Assembly (NCBI GenBank): GCA_016712525.1
Contig: JADJQX010000008.1
Span: forward strand, 930,001-994,000
DNA from: Myxococcales bacterium
Lineage (GTDB): Bacteria; Myxococcota_A; Polyangia; Polyangiales; Polyangiaceae
Length of the DNA: 64,000 nucleotides
Reading direction: 5' to 3'
The stretch's first letter is position 1. Each line of letters opens with the position of its first letter. The position numbers and the translations under genes are program-made. The notes beneath the pieces are model-generated. The model did not search any database and was not told the origin of the DNA. It saw only the letters and a list, made by a program, of their open reading frames with translations. Of this stretch, positions 45,186 through 53,809 are shown piece after piece.

Positions 45186-46312
45186 TGCGCCTCGGGCGTG
45201 GCCTGGCCGCGCTCGGAGGGCTCGCGGTCGTCCTCGCGGCGTGCAGCCTGTTGAATCCGCTCGACGGATACACCGGGGGAGACGCGGCGCCCCCCACGAC
45301 GCCGGACGCGACCGAGCCTCCCGCCGACGTGGAGAGGCCCGACGCGGCCATCGCGTGTACTCCACACATACCTCCGGGGCGCCCTGCCCCGACCGACACG
45401 GCGACGTCTCTCACGGTGCTCCTCGCCGCCGAGACGCTCGATCTCGGAGGGGCCACGGACGGCTTCGATGTCGACGGGCTCTGCACGTGCCCGGGAAAGC
45501 CGGCATGCGCCCCTATCAACGCCACGGCGCGCACCGTGTGCGACAGCGACGGCGGCATCGACAACTCACTCGGCCCGGAAATCAAAGCGGCGACCGCCCT
45601 CTTGCCGAAGATCGACGGCCTCGATCCGACGAGCGGGACGGGCTACATCCAGCGCGGCAAGAGCACGTTCTTCATCGAGCTCCGCGGCTACAATGGCACC
45701 GCGAGCGACGACGAGGTGCGCGTGGGCGTGTACGCGAGCGGAGAGATCGAGCCACGCGACGACGCCGGACCGGACGCGGGCCCCCGCTTCGACGGTGTCG
45801 ACACGTGGAGCGTCGATCGCGACTCGGTGCTCGGTCAGGGCGCGCCGCCCTACCAACCGCGGGTCGAGGACGCGCGAGGGTACGTGCGTGACGGCGTGCT
45901 CGTCGCCAAGTTCGACGTCGACTTGAAGGTGGGCCTCGTCCGCGCTCGCATCAAGGAAGCGAGCCTCGTGGCGCCGCTCGTTCGCGACGGGGAGGCGTTT
46001 CGGGTGAAGGGCGGCCTCGTGACGGGCCGCGTGCGCGCCGGGGATCTCCTCACCGCCCTCGAGACGCTGAAATCGCCGCTCGCCAACACGTACCTGTGCC
46101 GTCAGGATCCCATCTATCAGGAAGCCAAGCGACGCCTCTGCGCGGCGCTCGACGTAGCCCCGACACGCGCCGACGACGGAGCCGAGCGCGCCTGCGCCGC
46201 GATCACCATCGCGGTCCGCTTCACCGCCGGAAAAGCGGCAACCGGGTCGCTCGTCACGGTGCCCGTCGAGAAGCCCTGCGGCACCGACTGGTACGACGAC
46301 TGCACGCGTTGA
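45185..46312 (+). CDS. Hypothetical lipoprotein of kinase cassette
   Basis: Predicted 375-residue lipoprotein (lipobox VLAAC, near Cys20) with an Ala/Pro/Asp-rich linker. The body is beta-rich and carries Cys pairs at its start (LCTCPGKPAC) and end (YLCRQ, ACAAIT, KPCGTDW). I do not recognise a family. ATG 45185 overlaps the kinase stop (TGATG), so it is translationally coupled and is a natural candidate for a signal-input or target protein of that kinase. A GTG at 45176 is an alternative. Confidence 0.8.
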   Translation: MRLGRGLAALGGLAVVLAACSLLNPLDGYTGGDAAPPTTPDATEPPADVERPDAAIACTPHIPPGRPAPTDTATSLTVLLAAETLDLGGATDGFDVDGLCTCPGKPACAPINATARTVCDSDGGIDNSLGPEIKAATALLPKIDGLDPTSGTGYIQRGKSTFFIELRGYNGTASDDEVRVGVYASGEIEPRDDAGPDAGPRFDGVDTWSVDRDSVLGQGAPPYQPRVEDARGYVRDGVLVAKFDVDLKVGLVRARIKEASLVAPLVRDGEAFRVKGGLVTGRVRAGDLLTALETLKSPLANTYLCRQDPIYQEAKRRLCAALDVAPTRADDGAERACAAITIAVRFTAGKAATGSLVTVPVEKPCGTDWYDDCTR

Positions 46313-46354
46313 GTCACACAGGCGACGTAACCTCACGAAACGCCACGGTTTTTG

Positions 46355-47005
46355 TCAGGGACGGACCGCCTTGTATCTCGCACGGTCCACGTCCTCGAGC
46401 GCGGGGAAACGCCCCGCCGCGTCCTCGCCGAGACGCGCGAAGCCCTCTTCGGCCAACCGTTTTTCGTCGCGGGCCCGCCGCTCGTCGCGGGCGGTGAGCG
46501 CGGCGAGCGTGGCGAGCACGTGCGCCTCGGGGAAGAGCTGGTCACTCCCCTCTTCGAGCACGGCCGCGGGACCTCGCGCGTTCACCGCGTCGACCAGGGC
46601 GAGCGCGATGCGAGCGCGGTCGGCGCGCCCCGACAGAGAGAGGACGACGATCGCGCGATAGATCCGCTCGAACCGCGTGTTGCAGCCGCTCGCCTCCCCC
46701 GGACGCATGGCCCACGCCACGACCACGTCCGTGAGGTCGCCGACACCCCGCGCGAGCGCGCGCTCGAAGGCCGGATCGAACGTCGCCCCGTCGCACGCCT
46801 TCACCGTCCCCTCGGCGATCGCGAGATCGAGCTCGGCGAACAAGGAACGGTCCTCGACGTGCGACGCTGCTTGGGGCACGCTCGGCTCGGCGCGGGCGGG
46901 CGCAGGGCGAACGAGCTCGGGTACGGCCGGCTCGCGGGAGACGCATCCCGCGACCGCGAGCGCGCTCGCGACGGCGAGGCACGCCACCCGGAGGCCGCGG
47001 CCCAC
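46355..47005 (-). CDS. Hypothetical lipoprotein downstream of trmB
   Basis: Predicted 216-residue lipoprotein with lipobox LAVAGC near Cys21 and a helical, Ala/Arg-rich body without a recognised domain. The start is GTG 47005, one base after the TGA of trmB, so the two are cotranscribed. It could be a small helical-repeat protein, but no TPR match is firm. Confidence 0.72.
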   Translation of the reverse strand: MGRGLRVACLAVASALAVAGCVSREPAVPELVRPAPARAEPSVPQAASHVEDRSLFAELDLAIAEGTVKACDGATFDPAFERALARGVGDLTDVVVAWAMRPGEASGCNTRFERIYRAIVVLSLSGRADRARIALALVDAVNARGPAAVLEEGSDQLFPEAHVLATLAALTARDERRARDEKRLAEEGFARLGEDAAGRFPALEDVDRARYKAVRP

Positions 47006-47006
47006 G

Positions 47007-47657
47007 TCAGCCCTTCTTGCGGAAGCGCATGCGGTAGACGGGCAGGCCGTCTTTGATGGCGCGGTGCTCGCGCGGGCTCCGCGCCCCGTAGGGATTCTCG
47101 GCGAGCCAAGGGCTCCCGTCAGCGTCGCCGAAGGGCTCGAACCCGCCGTGGGCCGAGATCTGCTGCGCGTAGCTCTCGGCGCGATCCTCGACGTCCGTTT
47201 GGATGTAGAGCTCACCCATCGGGCGCAGAAGCCGAACGACCTCGTTCATGAACACGTCGCCCATCACGAGGCGCTTCTCGTGGCGCTTCTTCCACCACGG
47301 GTCGGGGAAGTGCATGAACACACGCGCCACCCCCGCGTCGGGTTGCAGCCTCGGCATGGCGATTTTCGCGTCCTCGGCGAACACACGGCACCTCGACGAG
47401 AGGCCTTGTTTCGCCACGCGCTCGTCGACGATGGTCGCCCATTTCCGCCGGACCTCGAGCCCCACGAGGCCCACCGAAGGAGCTGCCGCGGCGCGCTCGA
47501 ACACGAACACTCCACGCCCGCAGCCGATCTCGAGCTCGATCTCGTCGCCGGAGACGAGGGATCGCAGGTCGACGGTCTCGCCTTCCGGGAGCCGAGGGCA
47601 GTGCGCGTACGGGTTCTTCTTGGGGGTCGTTCGGGGGGCGTCGTCGCGGGGATCCAT
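47007..47657 (-). CDS. trmB: tRNA (guanine-N7-)-methyltransferase
   Basis: Methylates G46 of tRNAs. The 216-residue protein has motif I LEIGCGRGVFV, the acidic VGLEVRRKW, and the diagnostic HFPDPWWKKRHEKRR-like segment at about 115-128 (FMHFPDPWWKKRH), followed by ELYIQTDVEDRAESY. The ATG at 47657 is normal. A short lipoprotein gene follows it. Confidence 0.96.
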   Translation of the reverse strand: MDPRDDAPRTTPKKNPYAHCPRLPEGETVDLRSLVSGDEIELEIGCGRGVFVFERAAAAPSVGLVGLEVRRKWATIVDERVAKQGLSSRCRVFAEDAKIAMPRLQPDAGVARVFMHFPDPWWKKRHEKRLVMGDVFMNEVVRLLRPMGELYIQTDVEDRAESYAQQISAHGGFEPFGDADGSPWLAENPYGARSPREHRAIKDGLPVYRMRFRKKG

Positions 47658-47765
47658 GGCTCGGGCTCGGGCATCGTGTACACGAACCGGGCCCGAATTG
47701 GGATCCCCACCGCCGAAGAGCGGTCCTTCTCAAGCGCCTTTCGCTCGACTAGGTTCCGCGCGCCC

Positions 47766-49868
47766 ATGGCCCTCGCCGATTCGCCGGAAAAGACACCACG
47801 ACACGCCCCCGAAGGCACGTGGGCCGACGCGACACGCGAGCTGCTCCTTTGGCTCCCTGTCGTGCTGCCCACGGTGCTCGTGGCCATCGTCACGATCCGC
47901 GCCGTGCTCGCCAAGGTGGGGTACCCGGCCGCCACGCTCGACGACTCCTACATCCACTTCCAATACGCGCGCGCCATCGTCGAAGGGCACCCGATGCGCT
48001 ACCAGGGAGGCGAGCCCGTCTCGAGCGGCGCGACCAGCCAGCTCTGGCCCGCCCTCTTGGCGCCCTTCTACGCCGTGGGATTTCGCGGCCACGCCATCAT
48101 GTGGCCGGCGTGGGGGCTCTCGTACGTGTGCTTCGGTGCGCTCGTGTACGAAGCGTACGCGCTCGCCCGCGGGCTCGTGTCGAAGCCGATGGCGATCGCG
48201 GCCGGGGCCATGGTCCTCTTCTTCGGAGGCCACGTGTGGTGCGCGGCGAGCGGCATGGAGGTCATCCCGTTCGCCTGGCTGCTCGCGAGGAGCGCTCGAA
48301 GGGCCTCGGAGTGGTGCGAAGACGCGCGATACCGAACATCGAGGGGCCTCGCCGAGCTGTCGATCCTCTCGGCGGCCGCGCCGCTCATGCGCCCCGAAGG
48401 GGCCCTCGCGTCGGTGCTCGTGGCGCTCGCCGTCGCGGGCATTCCGCGGAGCCCTACGTGGCGCGCACGCGCCCTCGGGCTCTTGCCTCTCGCCGGGGTC
48501 CTCGTCACGCCGCTGCTCCTGCTCGTGATGACCGGGAAGACCACGACGAGCACGACCCAGGTGAAGCTCGCCGTCGGCAACCCGTACCACGCCTTCGCCC
48601 CCACGTTCGTCGCCAACGCGCGCATCCTCGTGTACACGCTCCTCAACGGCGAGGTGTGGTCGGTCGAGTTCTTGCCACGCGGCGGCGCCAAGGTCGCGCT
48701 CGTCGCGCTCGCCGCCGTGCCGCTCCGTGGGATCGCCACGCGAAGAGTCGAGCGTAGCCTCGCCGTGCTCGCCTTCGCGCTCGCGATGTTCGTACCGTGT
48801 GCCTACATCACCTTTCTTTGGAACAGACTTCGCTACCTTTGGCCATTTGCGACGGGCTGGTTCGTGGCCCTCGCCTGCTTGGGCGAAGTGCTCGGTACGG
48901 CCGCGAGCCGCGTGCGCAAGAGTTACGGGATCGTGGGTCCGGTGTTCGGGTTCGGTGTGGCGGGGATGCTGGCGACACGCCTCGATTGGGTGATCGACGA
49001 CGTGGCGGGCTCGGCGAGCGGGATCGCGAGGCAACACGGAAAGATCGCGGCGTTCGCCGCCGAGAAGCTCCCTTCGGACGCGCGCATCGGACTGAACGAC
49101 ACGGGCGCGATTGCCTATTTCGGCGGCAAGAAGACCTTCGATATCGTCGGCCTCACGACCCCGTCGGAGGCGACCTATTGGCTCGGGGGGCCGGCGTCAC
49201 GGTTCGAGCACTACGAGAGATTGTTTTCGACCGACAAGGGACGACTCCCTACGCACTTCGCCGTCTATCCCGAGTGGATGGGGTGCGACCAAATCCTCGG
49301 AGAGACGCTCGTCGAGGCCACGGTGAAGGACGCGACCATCCTCGGTGGGCAGACGATGAAGCTCATGACGGCCGATTATTCGCGCCTCGGCTCCGGTGAG
49401 CTCCCCCGCGCCCCGCTCCCGGAGATCGTCGACACGCTCGACGTGGCCGACCTCGAGAGCGAAAAGGCGCACGGGTACGAGCTGCTCAGGGCGCTCGAGG
49501 GCGAGCAGACCGTCGAGTCGTTCCCGATGAAAGACGACCCGGACGCACCCGAGGCCCTCGACGGGGCTCGAACCATGAGGAAAGCGGAGCGGTTCTTCGC
49601 CATGCTGCGTCCAGGGGCTCCCCATCGCCTCGTCGTACGCGCTCGCGCGACCCCCTCGGGAGACGACGAGGTCATCGCCCACGTGCGCGTCGGCGGGGTC
49701 GACATCGGGACGCTGCGCGCCTCGGGCTCGGACGTATTCGAAGGCTCGCTCGTCGTGCCGTCGGCCGCCGCGACGGACCGCGCGGTCGTCGACCTGCGCG
49801 TCGAAGGAGGGACCCTCTCCATCGCCCACTACTGGTTCGGGCTCGCGCGCGACGAAGCCCCTCGCTGA
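47766..49868 (+). CDS. GT-C-fold integral membrane glycosyltransferase-like protein
   Basis: Protein of 700 residues with about nine transmembrane helices in the first 430 residues and a soluble C-terminal domain. The first extracytoplasmic loop begins DDSYIHFQYARAIVEGHPMRY, with acidic residues where GT-C mannosyltransferases bind a divalent metal and lipid-linked sugar. The C-terminal third has a Gly-rich GGVDIGTLRASGSDVFEGS region likely to be a beta-sandwich. Substrate and acceptor are unknown. The ATG at 47766 is preceded by 108 bp after the trmB start and is the only frame beginning before the first helix. Confidence 0.82.
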   Translation: MALADSPEKTPRHAPEGTWADATRELLLWLPVVLPTVLVAIVTIRAVLAKVGYPAATLDDSYIHFQYARAIVEGHPMRYQGGEPVSSGATSQLWPALLAPFYAVGFRGHAIMWPAWGLSYVCFGALVYEAYALARGLVSKPMAIAAGAMVLFFGGHVWCAASGMEVIPFAWLLARSARRASEWCEDARYRTSRGLAELSILSAAAPLMRPEGALASVLVALAVAGIPRSPTWRARALGLLPLAGVLVTPLLLLVMTGKTTTSTTQVKLAVGNPYHAFAPTFVANARILVYTLLNGEVWSVEFLPRGGAKVALVALAAVPLRGIATRRVERSLAVLAFALAMFVPCAYITFLWNRLRYLWPFATGWFVALACLGEVLGTAASRVRKSYGIVGPVFGFGVAGMLATRLDWVIDDVAGSASGIARQHGKIAAFAAEKLPSDARIGLNDTGAIAYFGGKKTFDIVGLTTPSEATYWLGGPASRFEHYERLFSTDKGRLPTHFAVYPEWMGCDQILGETLVEATVKDATILGGQTMKLMTADYSRLGSGELPRAPLPEIVDTLDVADLESEKAHGYELLRALEGEQTVESFPMKDDPDAPEALDGARTMRKAERFFAMLRPGAPHRLVVRARATPSGDDEVIAHVRVGGVDIGTLRASGSDVFEGSLVVPSAAATDRAVVDLRVEGGTLSIAHYWFGLARDEAPR

Positions 49869-49879
49869 CGGCTCGACGG

Positions 49880-50371
49880 CTATTTCTGCGCCTCGTCGAA
49901 GGTCGTGCCCTCGTCGTGCCGAACGGAGACGAACGTCGGAGGGGGCTCCGACTTGGCCCGGACGATCCCCGAGAAGACGCGCTCCACGACCCGTTCCCCT
50001 CCGAGAGACTCGACGGCGAGGAGGGCCACGAGCACCCACGAGCGTGCGTCGACCTCGCGTGCCTCGTTCTCCCAGCGCGAGATGGTCCCCACGCTCACGC
50101 CGAGCGAACGCGCGACCTCCCTCGCGCGGAGGCCCGCGGCCTTCCGGAGGAAACGGAACGTCGCCCCGGCGACACGCCCCGAGTCCGCGACGAGGCGAAT
50201 CGAGGCCTCGTGGATCGCGCGCTCCGTCGCCGCGGGGCGCTCGAGCCTCCCGCAATGGGCACACGCGCGAGCCGACACGACGATCCTCGTTTTCCCGGGA
50301 ATCCCGGTCTCGACGTCTCGCGAGACGTCGATCGTGTGCAGACCATCGAGTCCACAGCCAAGGCATCCCAA
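49880..50371 (-). CDS. Zinc-finger HTH regulator (MqsA/YgiT-like), no toxin adjacent
   Basis: Protein of 163 residues with an N-terminal zinc finger (CLGC, then CAHC about 30 residues later) and a C-terminal helix-turn-helix (FLRKAAGLRAREVARSLGVSVGTISRWENEAREV). This domain order is that of MqsA/YgiT antitoxins, which bind a small toxin and autoregulate. A toxin gene should sit next to it; none does. It may be an orphan regulator of another locus. The region upstream on the minus strand (50372-50760) is free of genes. Confidence 0.8.
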   Translation of the reverse strand: MGCLGCGLDGLHTIDVSRDVETGIPGKTRIVVSARACAHCGRLERPAATERAIHEASIRLVADSGRVAGATFRFLRKAAGLRAREVARSLGVSVGTISRWENEAREVDARSWVLVALLAVESLGGERVVERVFSGIVRAKSEPPPTFVSVRHDEGTTFDEAQK

Positions 50372-50679
50372 AGGCCACCTCGAACGAACCAGGAGCCCGC
50401 CGCTCGGCCGAGCCTTTCGTCATCGACAGGACCCGCCCCCCGGGCGGGGACGGCTCGAGCCCATGACCACGACCTGCGCCGCCGGAGAGCGCGACGCAGC
50501 CACGACTCCGTACCACCGACACCGAAGCGGACCAAGCTCGACGCCAATCGCTTCTCTTTCGGATTGACGAAAAGCATATCCCGACGCGCGCGTTGCCGAT
50601 AGCGCACCTCCGCGTCACGGAAGCGCGCGGGCTTCCCGGCCGGGCAGACGGGGTCGCGCCCACACGTCGGCCGAGTGCC

Positions 50680-50753
50680 AATCACCGACATCGACGTACA
50701 AAACGCGAGCACGCGGCGTCCTCTCGGCGCGCCGCGTGCTCGTGTCGGTGATT
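50680..50753. repeat. Outer inverted repeat around the terminator
   Basis: AATCACCGACA (50680-50690) and TGTCGGTGATT (50743-50753) are perfect 11-bp arms that enclose the 13-bp stem, so the whole region can fold as one long hairpin with a 15-base bulge on one arm. Confidence 0.7.
50697..50742 (-). terminator. Strong intrinsic terminator of the NTF2-like lipoprotein gene
   Basis: CGAGCACGCGGCG (50706-50718) and CGCCGCGTGCTCG (50730-50742) form a 13-bp perfect stem with an 11-base loop. Read on the minus strand it is followed by CGTTTTG. It lies just after the stop at 50761. Confidence 0.82.
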
Positions 50754-50760
50754 CGCTCGA

Positions 50761-51906
50761 CTACTTCTTCGGAGCGGCCTTCGCCGGGGCCGCCTTCGCG
50801 GGCGCGGCCTTCGCGGGCGCGGCCTTCGCGGGGGCCGCGTCCTTCGGCTTGGGGAGGAGCCCGAGCTGCTCGGCGACCTGCATGCCGTTGCCGAAGCTCC
50901 AGCCCTTCACGATCTTGCCGTCCTTCATCTGGACGAGGTCGGCCGAGTCCATCGAAACGGCCTTCTTCGTCGCGGGCTTGCCGAAGAGCGGCCCGGTGTT
51001 CGTGCCGGTCATGGTGACCTCGGAGACGACGAAGTCACCGAAGCCCCACGAGCTCTTGACGTTCATCTTGGCGTCGGGGAAGGCCTTCATGTGGGCGTCG
51101 AAGAACTTCTTCGCGTCGGCCTTGCCCTTCGACGGAGCCGGCTGCGTGTTGTCGTTCCACTCGCTCGTGTCGGTCATGAGGGCGGTGAAGGCGTCGGCCG
51201 ACTTCTTCTCCATGGCGCCGTACATGCCCTTCACGAGATCCACGTTCTTGGTCTCGGCGTCGTCGCCCTTCGCCGTGACCGCGGTGGTGGTGGCCGCAAG
51301 CTGTGGGATCGCGGGGGCCTTCATTTTGGAGAGGCCGATTTGGGACATCATGGTGCCGTTGTCCCAGTAGGCGTGCTCGTCTTTGATCTGGCCCTCGGGC
51401 GTCCAGAACTGGATGGCGATCGCTTGCCAGCCGACCGGCTTGTTGGTCGCCTTGATGGGGCCCATGTCGCCCTTGTGGGTCGCCGTGAGCGCGAACTGGG
51501 TGACCGTGACGTCGCCCTTCGTGAGCACCACCGCGTTGGCGATCTTCATGTCGGGGAACGTCTGGAACATCATGCCGACGGCCTGCTCGATTTTCTCCCG
51601 GCCGGTCGTATCGGGCGCGCCGGGGAACTTCCAGGTGGCGGTCTCGGCGTAGAGGGCCGCGACCTTCTTCGCGTCGTGGGCGTTCATGGCCTCGACCATG
51701 GCGCCGAGCGCCTTCGCCTGGAGCTCCGCGAGCGTCGGCTTCGCGGGCTCGGGCTTGGGCTCCTCCTTGGGCGGCGCCGGAGGCGGCATGTCCACCTTCG
51801 CGGCCGTGGGCTCGGGGGCCTTCGGGGGCGGCACGGCCTCTTCCCCGCCGCAGCCCATGGCGGCGGCCGAGAGGACGAACGAGAGGGACAAAATGGTCTT
51901 TTTCAT
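50761..51906 (-). CDS. Double SnoaL/NTF2-like lipoprotein with AAPAK tail
   Basis: Predicted 381-residue lipoprotein (lipobox AAMGC, near Cys19) with two SnoaL-like domains: KALGAMVEAMNAHDAKKVAALYAE and GMYGAMEKKSADAFTALMTD each start a cone-shaped alpha-beta barrel of about 120-130 residues. The first resembles ester-cyclase-type SnoaL proteins. The tail is five tandem AAPAK-type repeats (DNA unit of 15 bp at about 50770-50840). The function is unknown; a periplasmic ligand-binding role is inferred. It is followed by a strong terminator. Confidence 0.82.
   Translation of the reverse strand: MKKTILSLSFVLSAAAMGCGGEEAVPPPKAPEPTAAKVDMPPPAPPKEEPKPEPAKPTLAELQAKALGAMVEAMNAHDAKKVAALYAETATWKFPGAPDTTGREKIEQAVGMMFQTFPDMKIANAVVLTKGDVTVTQFALTATHKGDMGPIKATNKPVGWQAIAIQFWTPEGQIKDEHAYWDNGTMMSQIGLSKMKAPAIPQLAATTTAVTAKGDDAETKNVDLVKGMYGAMEKKSADAFTALMTDTSEWNDNTQPAPSKGKADAKKFFDAHMKAFPDAKMNVKSSWGFGDFVVSEVTMTGTNTGPLFGKPATKKAVSMDSADLVQMKDGKIVKGWSFGNGMQVAEQLGLLPKPKDAAPAKAAPAKAAPAKAAPAKAAPKK
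50770..50840. repeat. 15-bp tandem repeat coding AAPAK
   Basis: About four to five copies of a GCGGCCTTCGCGGGC-like unit encode the C-terminal AAPAK repeats of the NTF2-like lipoprotein. Such arrays often vary in copy number. Confidence 0.75.
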
Positions 51907-52028
51907 GCGCGTAGCTCCTTGGGGTCGTCGCGCCCGGACAGAGAGGCGCCTCGGCCGAAACGGCGGAGCTTCGGGTAGACAGGGACGAGCTTCCCGTCAA
52001 GCGCTTTGACCGTGGTAAGACTCGAGGG

Positions 52029-52985
52029 GTGAGGCAACGCGCGCTCGGAAAAACAGGTCTCGTCGTGTCGGAGCTCTCGGTCGGTACGTGGGGGCTGTCC
52101 GGTGAGCCCTACGGCCCCGTCGACGAGAGCGACGCCGAGGCCGTGCTCAAGGCCGCCCTCGACATGGGTATCACCCTGTTCGACACGAGCGACTCGTACG
52201 GCGGCGGAAAGATGGAGGCCCTGCTCGGGCGCGTCTGCAAGGGCCGCGACGACGTCGTCATCGTGACCAAGGGAGGCACCGATAGAAGGCTCGAGCCACC
52301 GATCAAGCGCTTCGACGAGACCTACCTCCGAGGCTCGGTGGAGCGCTCGCTGAAGCGCCTCGGGCTCGAGGCGATCCCGGTCTTCCTCCTCCACTGTCCC
52401 TCCCGTGACGCCATCACCGACTCGGTCGATCGAAAGAGCGCCCTCGAGACGCTACGCACCCTGAAAGACGAGGGAAAGATTCGGTTTTTCGGCGTCTCGT
52501 GCTGCAACGAGGACGTGCTCGAGGGCGCAGTGGAGGGGGGCGCGGAGGTGGTCTGTGTACCCTACAACCTCTTCCACGCAGGGCCACTCTCCCACCAAAC
52601 GGGCAACATCATGGTGAAGCGACCGGGGGTGCTCGCGCGGTCCGTGCTGAACTACGGCGTGCTCGCCGGAACGTGGACCCGGGACCGAGAGTTCCCCGAC
52701 ACGGACCACAGGGCGCAGCGGTGGACACGCATGGAGCTCGAGCACCGCATCGACCAGATCGAGGCCATTCGCTTCCTCGTGAAGGGCGACGTGAAGACGC
52801 TAAGGGGCGCGGCGGTGAGGTTCGCCCTCGCGAGCCACGTCGTGTCGAGCGCGGTGCTCGGGCCGCGAACCGTGACGCAGCTCGAGGAGCTCGTGCGCGA
52901 GACGGGTGGAGGCCCACGTTACCTGCGGGACGAGGATCTCGGCCGCCTCTACACGGAGCTCGAGAAGGTGGGGGTGCGCTCGTGA
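52029..52985 (+). CDS. Aldo/keto reductase
   Basis: NADPH-dependent TIM-barrel oxidoreductase of 318 residues. The catalytic tetrad is visible: Asp and Tyr in FDTSDSYGGG, Lys in IVTKGG, His in FLLHCPS. The N-terminal RALGKTGLVVSELSVGTWGLSG is typical of the AKR11/YajO group. The start is GTG at 52029. Its stop overlaps the GTG of the CysQ-like gene (GTGA), so it heads a three-gene operon. The substrate is unknown. Confidence 0.92.
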   Translation: MRQRALGKTGLVVSELSVGTWGLSGEPYGPVDESDAEAVLKAALDMGITLFDTSDSYGGGKMEALLGRVCKGRDDVVIVTKGGTDRRLEPPIKRFDETYLRGSVERSLKRLGLEAIPVFLLHCPSRDAITDSVDRKSALETLRTLKDEGKIRFFGVSCCNEDVLEGAVEGGAEVVCVPYNLFHAGPLSHQTGNIMVKRPGVLARSVLNYGVLAGTWTRDREFPDTDHRAQRWTRMELEHRIDQIEAIRFLVKGDVKTLRGAAVRFALASHVVSSAVLGPRTVTQLEELVRETGGGPRYLRDEDLGRLYTELEKVGVRS

Positions 52986-53809
52986 CCCCGAGAGACGCAC
53001 GGCTCCTCGGCGACGTGATGCTCGCGTGCGCGCTCGGCGCCCGCGAAATCGTGATGAGCGTCTACGACCAAGCAGACCGCGGGCTCTCGTTCAAGGAGGG
53101 TGACGACCCGGTCACCCGCGCCGACAAAGAGGCGAACGCGTTCCTCATCGAGGCGCTCCAAGTGGCCGTCCCCGGCGTGCCGATCGTGGCCGAAGAGAGC
53201 GACCCGTCGACCTACGCCGGGTACCCCTCGGCCGACGCGGCGTTCTTCGTCGATCCTTTGGACGGGACACGCGAGTTCGTCGCGAAAAATGGCGAATTTT
53301 GCGTCATGCTCGGCTTCGCGGTCGAGGGCGTGGCGACGCTCGGGGTGGTGGTCGCGCCCACGTGGAACGAGGCGTTCGTCGGCGCGCCAGGGCACTACGC
53401 CGAGCGCGTCGACGCGAGCGGCACGAGGTCGCCCGTCCACGTCTCGGCCCCGGCGAGCCTCGCTGTTTCGAGGGCCCTCATCTCGCGTTCGCACCGCAGC
53501 GAGGCGACCGACCGCATCCTCGCGCGGCTCGGGGCGAAGGAGCTCCGGCCCTATGGCAGCGCGGGGCTCAAGGCCCTCCAGGTGGCCACCGGCGCGACGG
53601 ATCTCTACGTGCACCCCGGGCCCTCCGGCATGCTGTGGGACTCGTGCGCCCCCGAGGCCATCGTGCGCGCCGCTGGCGGCCTCATGACCGACGCCGACGG
53701 CCACGCGATCGACTACCGACGGCCGACGCTCGCGAACCTCCGGGGCGTGCTCGCGGCGTGCCCGGCCATCCACGCGGAGGCCCTCGCGAAGCTCGGAGCC
53801 CTCGCGTGA
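52982..53809 (+). CDS. cysQ: 3'(2'),5'-bisphosphate nucleotidase/inositol monophosphatase family
   Basis: Mg-dependent phosphatase of 275 residues. Metal-site motifs are VTRADKEAN, EESDPS, VDPLDGTREF and GMLWDSCAPEAIV. The DPLDGTREFV sequence with WD near the C-terminus matches CysQ, which hydrolyses PAP in sulfur metabolism, though inositol phosphatases are close. The start is GTG 52982 in a GTGA overlap with the AKR gene; the longer open frame upstream is spurious. Its own stop overlaps the next gene the same way. Confidence 0.87.
   Translation: MTPRDARLLGDVMLACALGAREIVMSVYDQADRGLSFKEGDDPVTRADKEANAFLIEALQVAVPGVPIVAEESDPSTYAGYPSADAAFFVDPLDGTREFVAKNGEFCVMLGFAVEGVATLGVVVAPTWNEAFVGAPGHYAERVDASGTRSPVHVSAPASLAVSRALISRSHRSEATDRILARLGAKELRPYGSAGLKALQVATGATDLYVHPGPSGMLWDSCAPEAIVRAAGGLMTDADGHAIDYRRPTLANLRGVLAACPAIHAEALAKLGALA

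Larger units (their letters stand above)
50372..50760. other. 389-bp intergenic region with hairpins
   Basis: No supportable gene. It holds the presumed promoter of the zinc-finger HTH gene near 50372, a short GC hairpin (CCCGCCC and GGGCGGG) near 50429-50446, and a large nested hairpin at 50680-50753 described separately. Confidence 0.6.

Noticed and set aside
50095..50712. Minus-strand open frame of about 205 residues overlapping the HTH gene
   Set aside because: Shadow frame with Arg/Ser-rich translation; no domain and no ribosome binding site evidence.
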